NCBI GenBank assembly: GCA_033782935.1
Contig: JAWQEG010001543.1
Span: 310,001-374,000, forward strand
Direction of reading: 5' to 3'
Source: Petrolisthes cinctipes
Lineage: Eukaryota; Arthropoda; Malacostraca; Decapoda; Porcellanidae
DNA: 64,000 bases
The notes beneath the pieces were generated by a model that searched no databases, was not told the origin of the DNA, and saw only the letters and a program-made list of their open reading frames with translations. Every line of letters starts with the position of its first letter. Positions within the stretch are counted from its first letter, which is position 1. Shown here piece after piece: positions 1 through 11,600 of this stretch. A program made the position numbers and the translations under genes.

Positions 1-491
1 GTATACAGTACTGTAATGTATAATTTTACATCCCAAACTTACATAGGTCAAAAAACCACTAGCATCTTACTGAAGGAAAAGTAAATGAAAGATAAAATTC
101 ATAATGCTTATCAGTGGGAGTAGCCATAGAGACTAAAATAATATTATAAAAACATATTGTTCATCTGTAAGTACCATAAACTATAAGTACAGATGTATGT
201 ATATAACTGTGTGTAAGCTAACTTTGTTGGAGCTGTTACACAAGATGTCATGAAGAATGTTGTTCCAAGTCACTCTCACTGCAAGTTAAAAAGTTAAAGT
301 TGCAGGGTTTCAGTTCTGAACGTCAGCCAGGCAAGCCCAACTCCCCACCATGGTGCCCAGCCATGGCAATAACGCCCCAGTAAACAGTTTTAAACTCTCG
401 GACCTGGGCGAGGCTTGCGAGATATACCAACCTCACGGATGCGAGGCCGGCTCATTACCTCTGTACTAGCCAAGTATACCATAAATATATA

Positions 492-774
492 CAGTTGCTG
501 CCAGGTATATGCATCCATCCTCTCCCAGAAAACCCAGACATGTGGCACCATTACAGCCATGGATACGATCGAAGGGCGAAGAAGAGCAACACTCAAAAAC
601 TTTAATCAAATCAGCACAACTCTGCCTTCCCTCACCTTCTAGCTAGCTCGAGTAACTTATTCGAATCAGGTTAATGAGTGTTGCTCTGCTTCACCCCTCG
701 TATCCATGGTTGTGACGGTGACACATGTTAGGGTTGGTTGGAAGAGGGTGGATACATACACCTGGCAGCAACTA
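492..774. mobile_element. Foldback element, TA-flanked, just downstream of receptor exon 10
   Basis: Inverted arms of roughly 110 bp: CAGTTGCTGCCAGGTATATG at the left pairs with TACACCTGGCAGCAACT at the right. Inner parts such as TGTGGCACC and GAGTGTTGCTC also pair. A TA stands at the left border and an approximate TA at the right. A Tc1/mariner-type MITE is inferred from TA-CAG ends; no coding capacity. Confidence 0.65.
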
Positions 775-797
775 TACATATGTGTGCATAAGCTTAC

Positions 798-993
798 TTG
801 CTGGACAAGATGTCATGAAGAATTCAGTGTGGACTCTGCCTTTAGCTGACCCAAGTTCCACACAAGTTTGTGATGATCTGGTCACCAGCACCACCACCTT
901 CATGCCGTACTGAGTCACTGGGGTAAGGTTGGTGAGATCGATGGACGGGGGTGTGACTGTCAGCTCCGTTCTAGCACTTGGGTTACTTGCAGG
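798..993 (-). CDS. Receptor exon 10: second half of FN3 domain
   Basis: A 196-bp exon with acceptor CCACTGACAG and donor A|GTAAGCTT. It starts in phase 0 (matching exon 9) and ends in phase 1. It contains IDLTNLTPVTQYGMKVVVL, the classic FN3 E-F region (Leu-x-Pro-x-Thr-x-Tyr), followed by ELGSAKGRVHTEF. Together with exon 9 it completes one FN3 domain. The rest of the receptor lies left of the window. Confidence 0.72.
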
Positions 994-2646
994 CTGTCAG
1001 TGGTGGCAGTACATAGGAGATAGTGATAACAGCTAGTAGCAGTATACTAAGGGAAGTAGCCTGTCAGTGACTATTGCTTCTACAACTATATCTCTTTTAT
1101 TTCTACTGTATATTGAGAAATGCCAAAAAGCCCCCTTATTTTCCTCAACTGTGAAATTAAAAAAGGAAGGAGGGAGGTCCATAATCATGTCCAAAGTCAT
1201 TTGAGATTTATTTTTCTTTACGTTGAGGAATGTAAGGACCAAAGGTAAGAAGCCCATTCAAGGTCCTCACCTGTAAAATGAAAATATTGAGAGGTCTAAA
1301 ACATGTCCACTTTCACTTGAGATCCTTCAACATGTAATGGGAAGAGATGGATGAAGGTACAGCCACAATCAAATATCCACTAACACTTTCCTTCCAAAGC
1401 AGTAAATATCTTGGTAATAAAGAACAACTTTTGTATGATTTTGCAGCACCTCATAACAATAATTGAAAGTTTGAGTCGACGAAAAGTGTTGTATGATTAT
1501 ATTTTGATATGATACTGATTTATTTGCACGACGGAAGGAAAGTGTTGGTGGTTATTTGATTGTGGCTGTACATACAATTGACTAGTTATGAATATGAAAG
1601 ATTGAGAGTAGCCTACCAGTTAACCTTTGCATTAGTGAGTTGAACAGAAAAGGTGTGAGACTGAATAAGTTATTAAGTGTTCCATGCTACACTAAGAGAG
1701 TTCAGAAAAGTAATGTCCAGTATAATAGCAAAAGAAGAGAGAGGGAGAGTGATGTAATTATGCAGCAAAGAGAGTGAGGTTGTAGTGAATCAAAAAGTAT
1801 TGATGAGAAAACAAACCAGCCTTTGATTTTACCCTGACCAAGAATGTTGTTGTTTTTATCCCTTGCTTAGCCCTTAATTAATGGGAGTTTGTGAGAAGGA
1901 ACAAGGCATCATCAGTCCACATGAATGAATGAAGGAATGAAAAATAAAGTACCAGTAATGAATGAAGTGACAGCAAAAGTGTACAGTATTGACAGAAGTG
2001 GTACAATAGCATGTGTGTACAGTACAGCCGGCCGCATAAATTCGCGTCCATTTCATGTACAGTCTCCTCCACTGCCATGTTCACCACTCCAGCGTCGTCA
2101 ATGTTTGTACCCCACAAGGTGTAAACCTCCAGTTTCGACTCGCATATCCGAAACACATGCCAGGAGTAAATCGGGGGAATGGTAATGGAGGGGTGTAGGC
2201 TTGGGAATGGTGTGGTGTAGGCTTGGGAATGGTGTGGTGTGGTGTAGGCTTGGGAATGGTGTGGTGTGGTGTAGGCTTGGTAATGGAGGGGTGTAGGCTT
2301 GGGAATGGTGTGGTGTATGTTTTACGGAGGAAAGTTAGCGAGAGGACTGTAAAGAGTAATGCTGTACTAAATTATACGTCAGCTATATAAATCTGTTACA
2401 TCTATATTTTCTGTCAATTATAACAAATATCTTCAATTTCCGAGCATTGTGAACACTGGTAGTAGTGTCATGACTTGATATTTTAAGACAAATTTTGACT
2501 GCTCCGACCGAGGTGATATATATTTATCATCACATATTGACCTTTCACATACTTCAGTTTTGACATTACTAAGCGGTTATAGACGGATTGAGCGAGGATG
2601 CCAACAAAAATCATACATTTAAAGTTAAAGTCGCGAATATCTTGGA

Positions 2647-2696
<50 letters not shown>

Positions 2697-5600
2697 TTAA
2701 TTGGCGTGCACAGTTGCGGTTACTAGCATCATATCGTCATGGCCTAAACTCAATTAATTTTATTGAAATAAATCGTCTTGTGTAAATAGGGTATTGTAAG
2801 TCACATACAAGGTGCAAGTCAATCTGTATCAAAGTGAAATATCAGAATATTAATTTATTTATGCCCTGGATCAACCAACACCTTGAAGCTCGACTGTATT
2901 CATCAACTCCGATACATATGAAGCATCCAATACCTTAATGATATGATTTATGTTTCAATCCTCACCCAATCCATCTATGATCACAAAGTAATGTGAACAA
3001 TAAAGGTTGTGAAAGGTTCACTATATAATGAAAAATATATAATGAATTATCTTCGGTCGGAACTGTAAAAAAACAACTTATAATAACAACTGTCAGTACA
3101 CCACTACCACTGTCCATAATGTTCATCAAATGTTGGACATTGTTTTTATTGACAAATCTGTATCATCGTCACAAAATAATTACTATATTAATATGCAATG
3201 ACTAGCTTGAAGGAATGAGCCTATCTTTATTTGTGAGGACAATGGTGGAGTGATATGTTATAGTAACAAGGTGACGTACTCAAATTTCACACTCGAGATA
3301 TTATTCTTACGTGCAGTAGCCAACACTATCGTTATGATTTAAAACATGAAACAAAAACTCCAGCATGTGTTACTATTATCTTTGATCTATATTGAACAAC
3401 CACAAAAATAGCACCTGACCAAGACAACTGCATTACCAATTACAGTTCCAGCCCTACCCTGCCTCCATAGAACACCAAACCACACCCATACCCCCACCAC
3501 CCCTCCATCAATTACCATTGACTCATACTGGTATGTGTTTCGGATACTAGAATCGATGACACTGGAGGTTCACGCTGGAGTGATGAACGCGGCAGTGGAG
3601 CAGACTGTACTTAATAATGCTAATATGACCAGATAGTGGCATTCTGAACCAGTTTCTATTCTAACAACGTATTTAATTTACCACTTGAGAAGTTTATTAT
3701 ATGTCATCTCTGCATTTAAATTGTGTTACAACATCACTATACTGTAGCTCATACATACGCAGGTGGAAATGAAGCGAACTTATACTGCCGACTGTACACG
3801 TATACAGAAAGGGGTGAGTGATAGTGTTAAGTACAATACAAAGAGTAAGAGAGTGAATAAAAAAAATGTATTATGTTCTGATGTATTAATAAATAGCATA
3901 CAGAGAAGGTACTGTAGAGACAACAAAAAACACACACTGAGGCTTCTTAATGACACCACAAAGACTCACCCAATACAAGAGGCTGTAGCTCCACCTGTCA
4001 CCCTGGAGTACCTCACCATCATCATAATAACCATTCCACTCCATGAATTGCACAAGGATAGTCCCAGAGGTGGTGTTTGACACAATGGGGGGCTTCCGAA
4101 GGCGTGGCAGTCCTCGGTTACCTACAGAGTCACACAGCAGGGAAGTGTGTACAATAATCACTGATAATTGAAACTGCAGATTTAACATTAATTCACAGTC
4201 AAGTACAACATATCAATGTCTTCATTCTGTTTGGTAATTACATGCTGTATATGTAATGATCTATATTCAGTTATGGCACAGTGATTTATGACTCTGAAGT
4301 ATGTAACAGTGCTATGCCAATAAGGTTTTTATCCCCACCTCTATCAGTAACATTTCTCCACAGCCATGCTACAAGTCCATCCCCACAGAGAAAGGCACAA
4401 GATGTAGAAGACATTTTAACTGTTTATTCAGACACATATATTGGCTTTTACTGCCCAGAAAGTGAGAAAACATTCGTGTAGATTACTTGTTTTTACCTCT
4501 ATTTCTTCAACCCTATCATCATAATCATCACTGTTTATGTTTTTAATCCTCACGCACTTGGAAACCTACAAATCTATGTTTATGTTCACTGACTGCCTAA
4601 GATTTAACTAAGCATCACTTACTTTAAGGAATTATTTTACATATTTATTCATCCTTTTTTTTACACTAATATTTCCACTCATCCTTGTATTGTTTTTTCC
4701 CTTCTAATTTTCTCTACACTGCCTGCCTGGTTGTTGTATACTATAATGTCTTCTAACGACTGTCAGTATTAATGTTAGAACTAGTTTTAGTATACAGTTC
4801 AGCTGTACCATACCTCTTAAGTAGAAACATTGAACTGGGAGAAATTCAATACGGTAACTGATATCAATGGAGTATACAATGAGAAACAAGTGACTGATGT
4901 CTGTATACTGGATGACTCTAAGCAACAGAAGAGGTGCCTTATGGAGATGTGTATGTATACTGTACTATCATGTCACTAGGTATACAAAAAAAAAAAAAAA
5001 ACGTATCATGTGTAATGGTAAAACAATAGGTATAAGGCATTTTACCACGGTGCTCATTATCATATCACATCCACAAGGGAGCCTGCTGGGATACAAAGTG
5101 AAGAAGACCCACAATGGCAGATGAAGAAGTATACATATTCCAACCCAATTTTGGCAACAAGTGTCACCCTTCTCTTCTGCCATTGTAGGTTTTCTTCTCC
5201 TTGTTAGATATTCAAGGTAGTGTGTATTATTCTTCTCTTGATCTGGTATAAAGTGACCATTACATCATTGAGACTACCAAAGCTATCTTCCTTTTAGTTG
5301 TTAGTTCTGTATTAATATTATTGCTAGCATTTTTATTATTGTTAGTATTAATTATATTGTTGGTAAAATGCATCAAGGTGTATTTTCATCTTCACATTTA
5401 GTGTTTTTATCACTATCCTACTCTTTATATACAGTTCGTCAGAAGCTCAATAAAATATGACAAATTATTTGAAAATCACACACATCTGCTGGAGATATTC
5501 AAGATTTACTGGTATTCTACGAGTTTTACTTTGGAAATCATAAAGTAAAGGAAAATTTCGAGTAACTCAGTTCCCGTACATATCATCCTTAAAACATCAA

Positions 5601-8600
5601 TTCCTTGTAACACAACTTAAGGCAGTGTAGTGTTAGTAAATTTTGAAGCAACTGATTCCTCCAAACTATTCCAAGCAACAGGCTACCATTATGTTTGTCT
5701 ATCTGGTCCTGTTTCCTGGCATACTTTGGAGGAATTAAGGCACTCCAATGTACAAAAATTATATGACTCCCTTAAAAGCATGATTAATCGTTCACAAACA
5801 CACCTTGATCACAGACTGGTGTTGTTCGGGTGTTGCACTTGCCAGTCACGTAATCACAGTTGTACGGGCAATCTCTGCTACATCTCTGGGAGCATTCTAT
5901 CCCCCATTCATTATTCCGACAACCTGGAAACATTAATTTTATTCAACAACGTCAGTATAAGGTAGTGGTTGTGTAGGTATTATTAGGAGAAACATTGTTA
6001 TTTTAAGTAATGTCAGTACAGACGTGTGTGTGTGTATGTGTGTGTGTGAGTAGCAGATGACCTGAGCCACGGTAACGGGTTTGATGAAGCCTACGTCCAG
6101 TGTCGGAACATATATAAAAATAAATTGGTACAGATAGCACTGTTAATATAAAGTGCTAGTTTTGAGAGTGATAGTCAGATTGTGAAGGGCTTGAAGGGCA
6201 GTGTAGTTGTGGAGAATAGTGCAGCTTCAGTATTTTGTGATGTATACTGACACTCAAAAGTCTCATAGGGTCTACCAACTCCTGGGTTAAGGGTGGGCAT
6301 GTATTGAGGGGGAATTAGATGCCAGGAACCCCTCCAAACTATGATACATAATAGACTCCCTCAGTATAGGCTACTTTCTATTCTGTGGCATCAAGGAGTT
6401 ACTATAGCTACTAACTGACAATCAATTTCATTCTCCCATAAGTAAAGTCTAAGTCCAGGTTACAGAAAGGCTGAAACATGGGCCACACTACTTACCACAG
6501 TTTCTTTATTTCTCCAATCATTTATTGTTCTTTTTTTTTTGTTATCTATATTAAAAGAAGATGAGGTCTAAAGGCTGGGAGACCGCTCATAGTCTTCATC
6601 TATAAAAATACAGGAATTGTCCAAAATCATGTTCAATTTCGTTCGAGATGCCTAGAAACATTGCATTTGAAGGAACATAAGTCGTAGTAAGGAGGAAAGA
6701 TGGATGAAGGTAGAGTGTTCCAGAGTTGACCAGTTGTATATATGAAAGACTGAGAGTACCGGTTAACTCTTGCATTAGGGAGTTGGACAAAAAAGGGGTG
6801 AGAACGAGAGGCTTGGTGAGTGTTGCATGCTGTCCTGAGGGGAGTAAGCATACATTGAGAGAGTTCAGAAGAGCAATGTCCAGTGTAATAGCGATAGAAG
6901 AGAGAAAGTAATGCAACATTGCAGCGAAGAGAGAGGTTGTAGTGAATCAGTAAGAAGGGGAGAGTTGATGAGACGAAAAGCCTTTGATTCCACCTTGTCC
7001 AGGAGTGTTGTGAAGGTTGAGCCACCCCACACATGACAGCCATACTCCATACAGGGGCAGATGAGACCCCTGTACAGAGACACCAACTGTGTGATGGTGA
7101 AGTATTCACGGAATCTGCACAGCACACCTAACTTCTTTGAAGAAGTTTTAGCAAGAGAGGTATTATGATTTCTCCAAGAGAGATTGTGAGAGAAAGACAC
7201 GCCAAGAATATTAAGGGAAGGTAATAAAGATTGAATTCTGTATCGTTGAGGAAGAGGGGATAGTCATTTGGAAGATTATTGCGAGTTTAAAGATGAAGGA
7301 ACTGTGACATTCTGTGGTATTCTTTTAGAGGCATTGATAACCACTAAGTTTTCTCTGCCCCAGTCGGAGATGAGGGAAAGATCAGAAGTCAGGCGTACGT
7401 GCTACTGCTTCATCACGTGACGTGGAGAGGAGCTGCTGGGATGGGTGGTTGTCAAACTGGGTGGAGTAGTGTAGGATGGAATCATTAGCATAGGAGTGGA
7501 TAGGGGATGAAGTACAGCTGAGAAGGTCATTAATGAAAAGGAGAAAGAGAGCAGGTGATAGAACAGAACCCTGAGGAACACCACTGTTGACAGACTTAGA
7601 AAAAAAGCGACCATTTACATCAGCAGCTATAGACCGGCCAGAAAGGAAATCAGAGATAAAGGTACAGATAGAGGGATAGAAACCGAATGAGTTTGGAAAT
7701 TAATGCTTTGTGCCAGACTCTATCAAATGCTTTCGACTTGTCTAACGCAACAGAAAAAGTTTCACCGAAGTTCCTAATAGAGTTATTTAGCTTTATCAAT
7801 ATCTGTGAAGAAACTGGAAGGTAGAGATTTTTATTTTGTGGACCAGACAATTGCAAGGTCAAGGATGCCCACCTGAAGCTACACCCATATCCAATAGCAC
7901 CCGACACAGCTCATAGGAGAAAGCTTCAGCCCACAACGGAGGTCATGACGTTGTGTCATAGACTGTACAATCGCTTGAGCCTAATGCAATAGAAAATTTA
8001 ATACCAATAAGGATATAGCCTCTTGTCATACAAAAAGGTTAATCATCCATATCTATATATGGTCTGCACATGAGCTTCTTGAAAAGAAAGACTGCAAAAA
8101 CGGGGAAATGAAGATGGGTAATGATTACTGTAGGCTACAGTAATCCATTCCACCCTATGGCTTTAGAGATGGAAATACAGAATTTATGATGTGTCTAGCA
8201 AGAATTGGACAGTGAACTAGTATCTATAGGACACAGTGTTCTGGGTAAAAAAGGTTATGGTTACAAAGTAATGAAGAATCAGTAATAAGGTGTTGAATAG
8301 CCTTGCACTACAGGTGAAAAGTCAGTAAGAAAGTATTTGATGGCTGATTGGAGAGTAGTGCTTTATGCCCTTGTCCTGTCTGAAGCTTAGAATATGTTAA
8401 TGGCTATAGCATGCAATTGGTAAAACCTTTGACTTCTGAGTGTACTGCAGGGTCCATCTGTAAATGGGACTGAAGTGTTCATGTGGGATGTATTGCATAT
8501 ATTATACCTTCATGATGTATTGTACCTTCATCAACTTACAGTACACAGAGGTATACATTGAGTAAAAAATTGACAGTAAATTGGCAAATTTCTTAAAATA

Positions 8601-11600
8601 ATTTACTGTACATGAAGCCAGAGGATAATAATGTTTATTGTTATTGTTGTTGTTGTTGTTGTTGAAGTTCCTCAAGCTGTCTGACCGAGCAGCCCTGTGC
8701 TCCTGAGGAAGGCCATGGCCTGTGCCGGGCTTTCCCACAATGCCCTCAGAGAGTGTATGTTGTGTTGTTGGCGAGTGTGGTTGTGTACATTGCAGTCTTC
8801 CATACTGTAATGTGTTTAATAGCATGGGGTGCTATGTTGCATCCTGCTGGACAGGTATCTACAATGGCTCCATCCAGCTTCTGATATGTCAGAAGGTGCT
8901 GGGTGGTGGCCACATTTCAGTCTGGCCAGGTGGACTCTGTCCTGACGGGGAAGGGAGGATTCAGATGGGTGGATGTCAGGAGGTCGTGCATGCAGCCGAG
9001 TGTTGTTTTTGAGTGTTTGGATGGATTGGTGAGTGATTTGAGTATGGATGTGTTTCTGGAGACTGGTTTGGGGTGGGCAGGGTGTAAGAGGTGATAGTAT
9101 TTGTGTATGGTATCGTATACTGGGTGTTGTTTTGATGTTCCTTGGCATGTGTGGGTGTTTTGCCATGTAGTGTAGTGGATGGTGTGGGTTTGTGGAGGCT
9201 GCAGCAAGTGTTTGTTTGCCTCTCATGTCAAGATGATCCTTGATCTTGAGGACTTTGGTTTCATGGTGTAAGTGGTCTGTACATGTGGTAGCTGTGCAGC
9301 CTGTGATTTTTTTTAGGGATTTATTTTGTATGGTCTGAAGGCGTGTTGAGCTGTCTGTGTCTCAGTGAGGTTTGAGGCCCAAGCAGGGCTTACATAATCC
9401 ATCACTGATCAGATATATTGTTTGTACAATGTGGTTTCTTTGTTGTGTCCAAATGTTGTCCTGGCAAGTAATCTGAGGGCTTTAAGTCTTTGAATGCATA
9501 TGATTTTTATGGTTGTGATATTTTTTTTATAATGTCATAGATGTGTTGTATGTTATGCCAAAAGTATTTAGTGTGTGTGTGTGTGTGTGTGGAATAGGTG
9601 TGTTGTTTAAGGCGAGGTGTGGATTGTAGCGGTGTTCTGCATTGCAGTTGGTGAGAAGGGTGACAGTTGACTTGGTGGGTGCTATTTTAAGTCTGTTTGA
9701 GGTGAACCAGGCATTAAGTGTGTTGAGGTAGGGTTGGAGGATGTGAGTGGTTGTATCTGCATTTCTGTGTGTATAATTTTATGTGAGTGTTATGTTGTCT
9801 GCATAGGAAGCTACGTGTATTTGTGGTGTCTGGGGTATTGGTAGGTCGTGCATGTATAAACTGAAAAGAGTGGGTAATAATACGGATCCTTGGGGGACAC
9901 CGTTGGTGAAACTTCTAATGTTAGATAACTGACCAGCAAGAGTAACATGGGCTACTCTTTCTGAAGTTGACTAGCCACCTTTTTGTGATGTTGTGCATGC
10001 TTGTGAGGTTGTGGCGAGGGATGGCATCGAATGCTTTACTGATGTCCAGTGTGACAAGGAGTGATATGTGTGAGGTCTATCCGAGTTTATGGCATCGTAG
10101 ATTTTTTTGTGTGAGGTCAGTGAGAAGGGTGTTTGTTGAGTGTAGTGGTCTGAAACCATGTTGTGAAGATTAAAGGGGAATCTGTGGTGTGACTAGGCTA
10201 ATGATGAGGAGCTCAGTAACTTTGGAGGGGGTGCAAAAGAAGGTGATGGGGCGGTGAGTTGAGGGTAGTGTGGGATCTTTGTTGGGTTTGGGGATTGTGA
10301 TGATGTTTCCGTGCTTCCAGATGTTGGGTATTGTGTTGTGTGAGTAGCTGTAGTTTGCTATGTTAGTAAGTGCTTGTATGCCTTGTGGTCCAAGGTGTCT
10401 AAGGTGTAAGTTACTGACGTTGTCAGGGCCACAGGCAAATGAATGAGTATTTGAGATTGTGGATGATGTGATTCATCTGACGGTTTATGAATGGTGCATA
10501 GTCTGAGTAAGTGGGGTAATGTCTCTTAAGTCTGATAACTCGTCTGTCTTCAGGGTGAGGGTGAAGGTGGATGACATGAGAGAAATGCTGGATGAAGGTG
10601 TTTGCTTGTTGTTTATTAGAGGGTATAGTGTCTGTTGTTATGATGGCTGCATGTGATTGTGTAGTGTTGCTGTTGGACAGTGTGATGCTGTTTAGTTTAG
10701 TGTTTTGTAGAGTTTGCTGGTGATTGTTTTGTGATCAAGTGTGTTGATAAGCCTTTGCCAGTTTAGTGTTTTTTGTTCTTTAATTTTATTATTTATTTGT
10801 GTATTTAGTGCTTGTACAGTATTTGGTGTACAATGTGTTGTGTGAGAGGAGTTGGGGATGTGTGTTTAAGTGTGTATCGTTGTTTGATGAGGCCTTGAAA
10901 ATCTGTTGTAAAGTTGTGGTTGTGTTTTCTTCTGTTGCCTCTGGGGATGTGTTGTTTGTCTGCATTTTGTATAATTGTATTGAATTTTTGTACAGCAGTG
11001 TTGATGTTTGTGTTGGGGTGTAGGCTACTGATCAGTGTTTCAAAGTGTTCTGTTTCAGTAGTGAAGGCTTCTCAGTTGGGTCTTTCGTAGTTAGTGTATG
11101 TGTGTCTGTGGCCAGTTGGAGTTATTTTTGTTTTTGTTTTTGTTTTATTATAATTGGGAGATGGTCAGAGCCAAGGGTTCTACTGACCACCCTCCATGAT
11201 GTTCTGGGGGCGAGGTTGGGGGAGCAGAAGGTGATGTAAGGTGATGATGGTTGAAAGAGGACTTGATGAGGGATGTGGGTGTGTTGGCGAGTGTAGTTTA
11301 ATATAATGAACTTGCCCTTTTGGGAGATTATTTCAAGCCCTCTGTTTGTATGGTTTGTTGACATACCAGGCTGACGTCTTGGCGTTGAAATCACCACCCA
11401 GGATGAGGTCAAGTTGGTTGGTGATTTGTTGGAGCTTGGGGGGAAAAGTTATGGGAAACGGTCGGGTAGGCTTGAGGGGTGATGTATAGATTAACTATTG
11501 TAATACTTGTTGTATTGCCAGTGTGTACTATGATGGCTTGAACTTCTGTGGTGCATGGTGTCGTGGTTTGGGAGAAGGGATTTGAGGTGCGCACTGACTT

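Larger units (their letters stand above)
2060..3607. mobile_element. 1.55-kb TA-flanked element with inverted ends
   Basis: Left end CAGTCTCCTCCACTGCCATG and the right end, whose reverse complement is CAGTCTGCTCCACTGCCGCG, form inverted arms of about 100 bp with TA at both borders. The minus-strand reading through the left arm (VVNMAVEETVHE) is just the arm. The interior holds a minisatellite (2190-2320) and a (TC)n tract, and no recognisable transposase. Confidence 0.7.

Noticed and set aside
4281..4481. Possible exon (either strand) between receptor exons 8 and 9 encoding an Ig domain
   Set aside because: A Cys and Trp occur in one minus frame, but no acceptor/donor pair in phase 1 and no Ig F-strand signature.
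5085..5215. Inverted repeat GAAGACCCACAATGGCAG against CTGCCATTGTAGGTTTTC as a mobile element
   Set aside because: The arms pair over only about 30 bp, there is no clear target duplication, and no second copy was seen in the window.
5630..5965. Plus-strand 111-codon frame
   Set aside because: It runs through a foldback element and then the antisense of receptor exon 8, where the minus strand has splice sites and EGF cysteines.
8722..9226. Frames on both strands around 8.7-9.2 kb as host genes
   Set aside because: The minus-strand reading is the retrotransposon C-terminus (repeated at 57.1-57.7 kb) and the plus-strand reading is its shadow.
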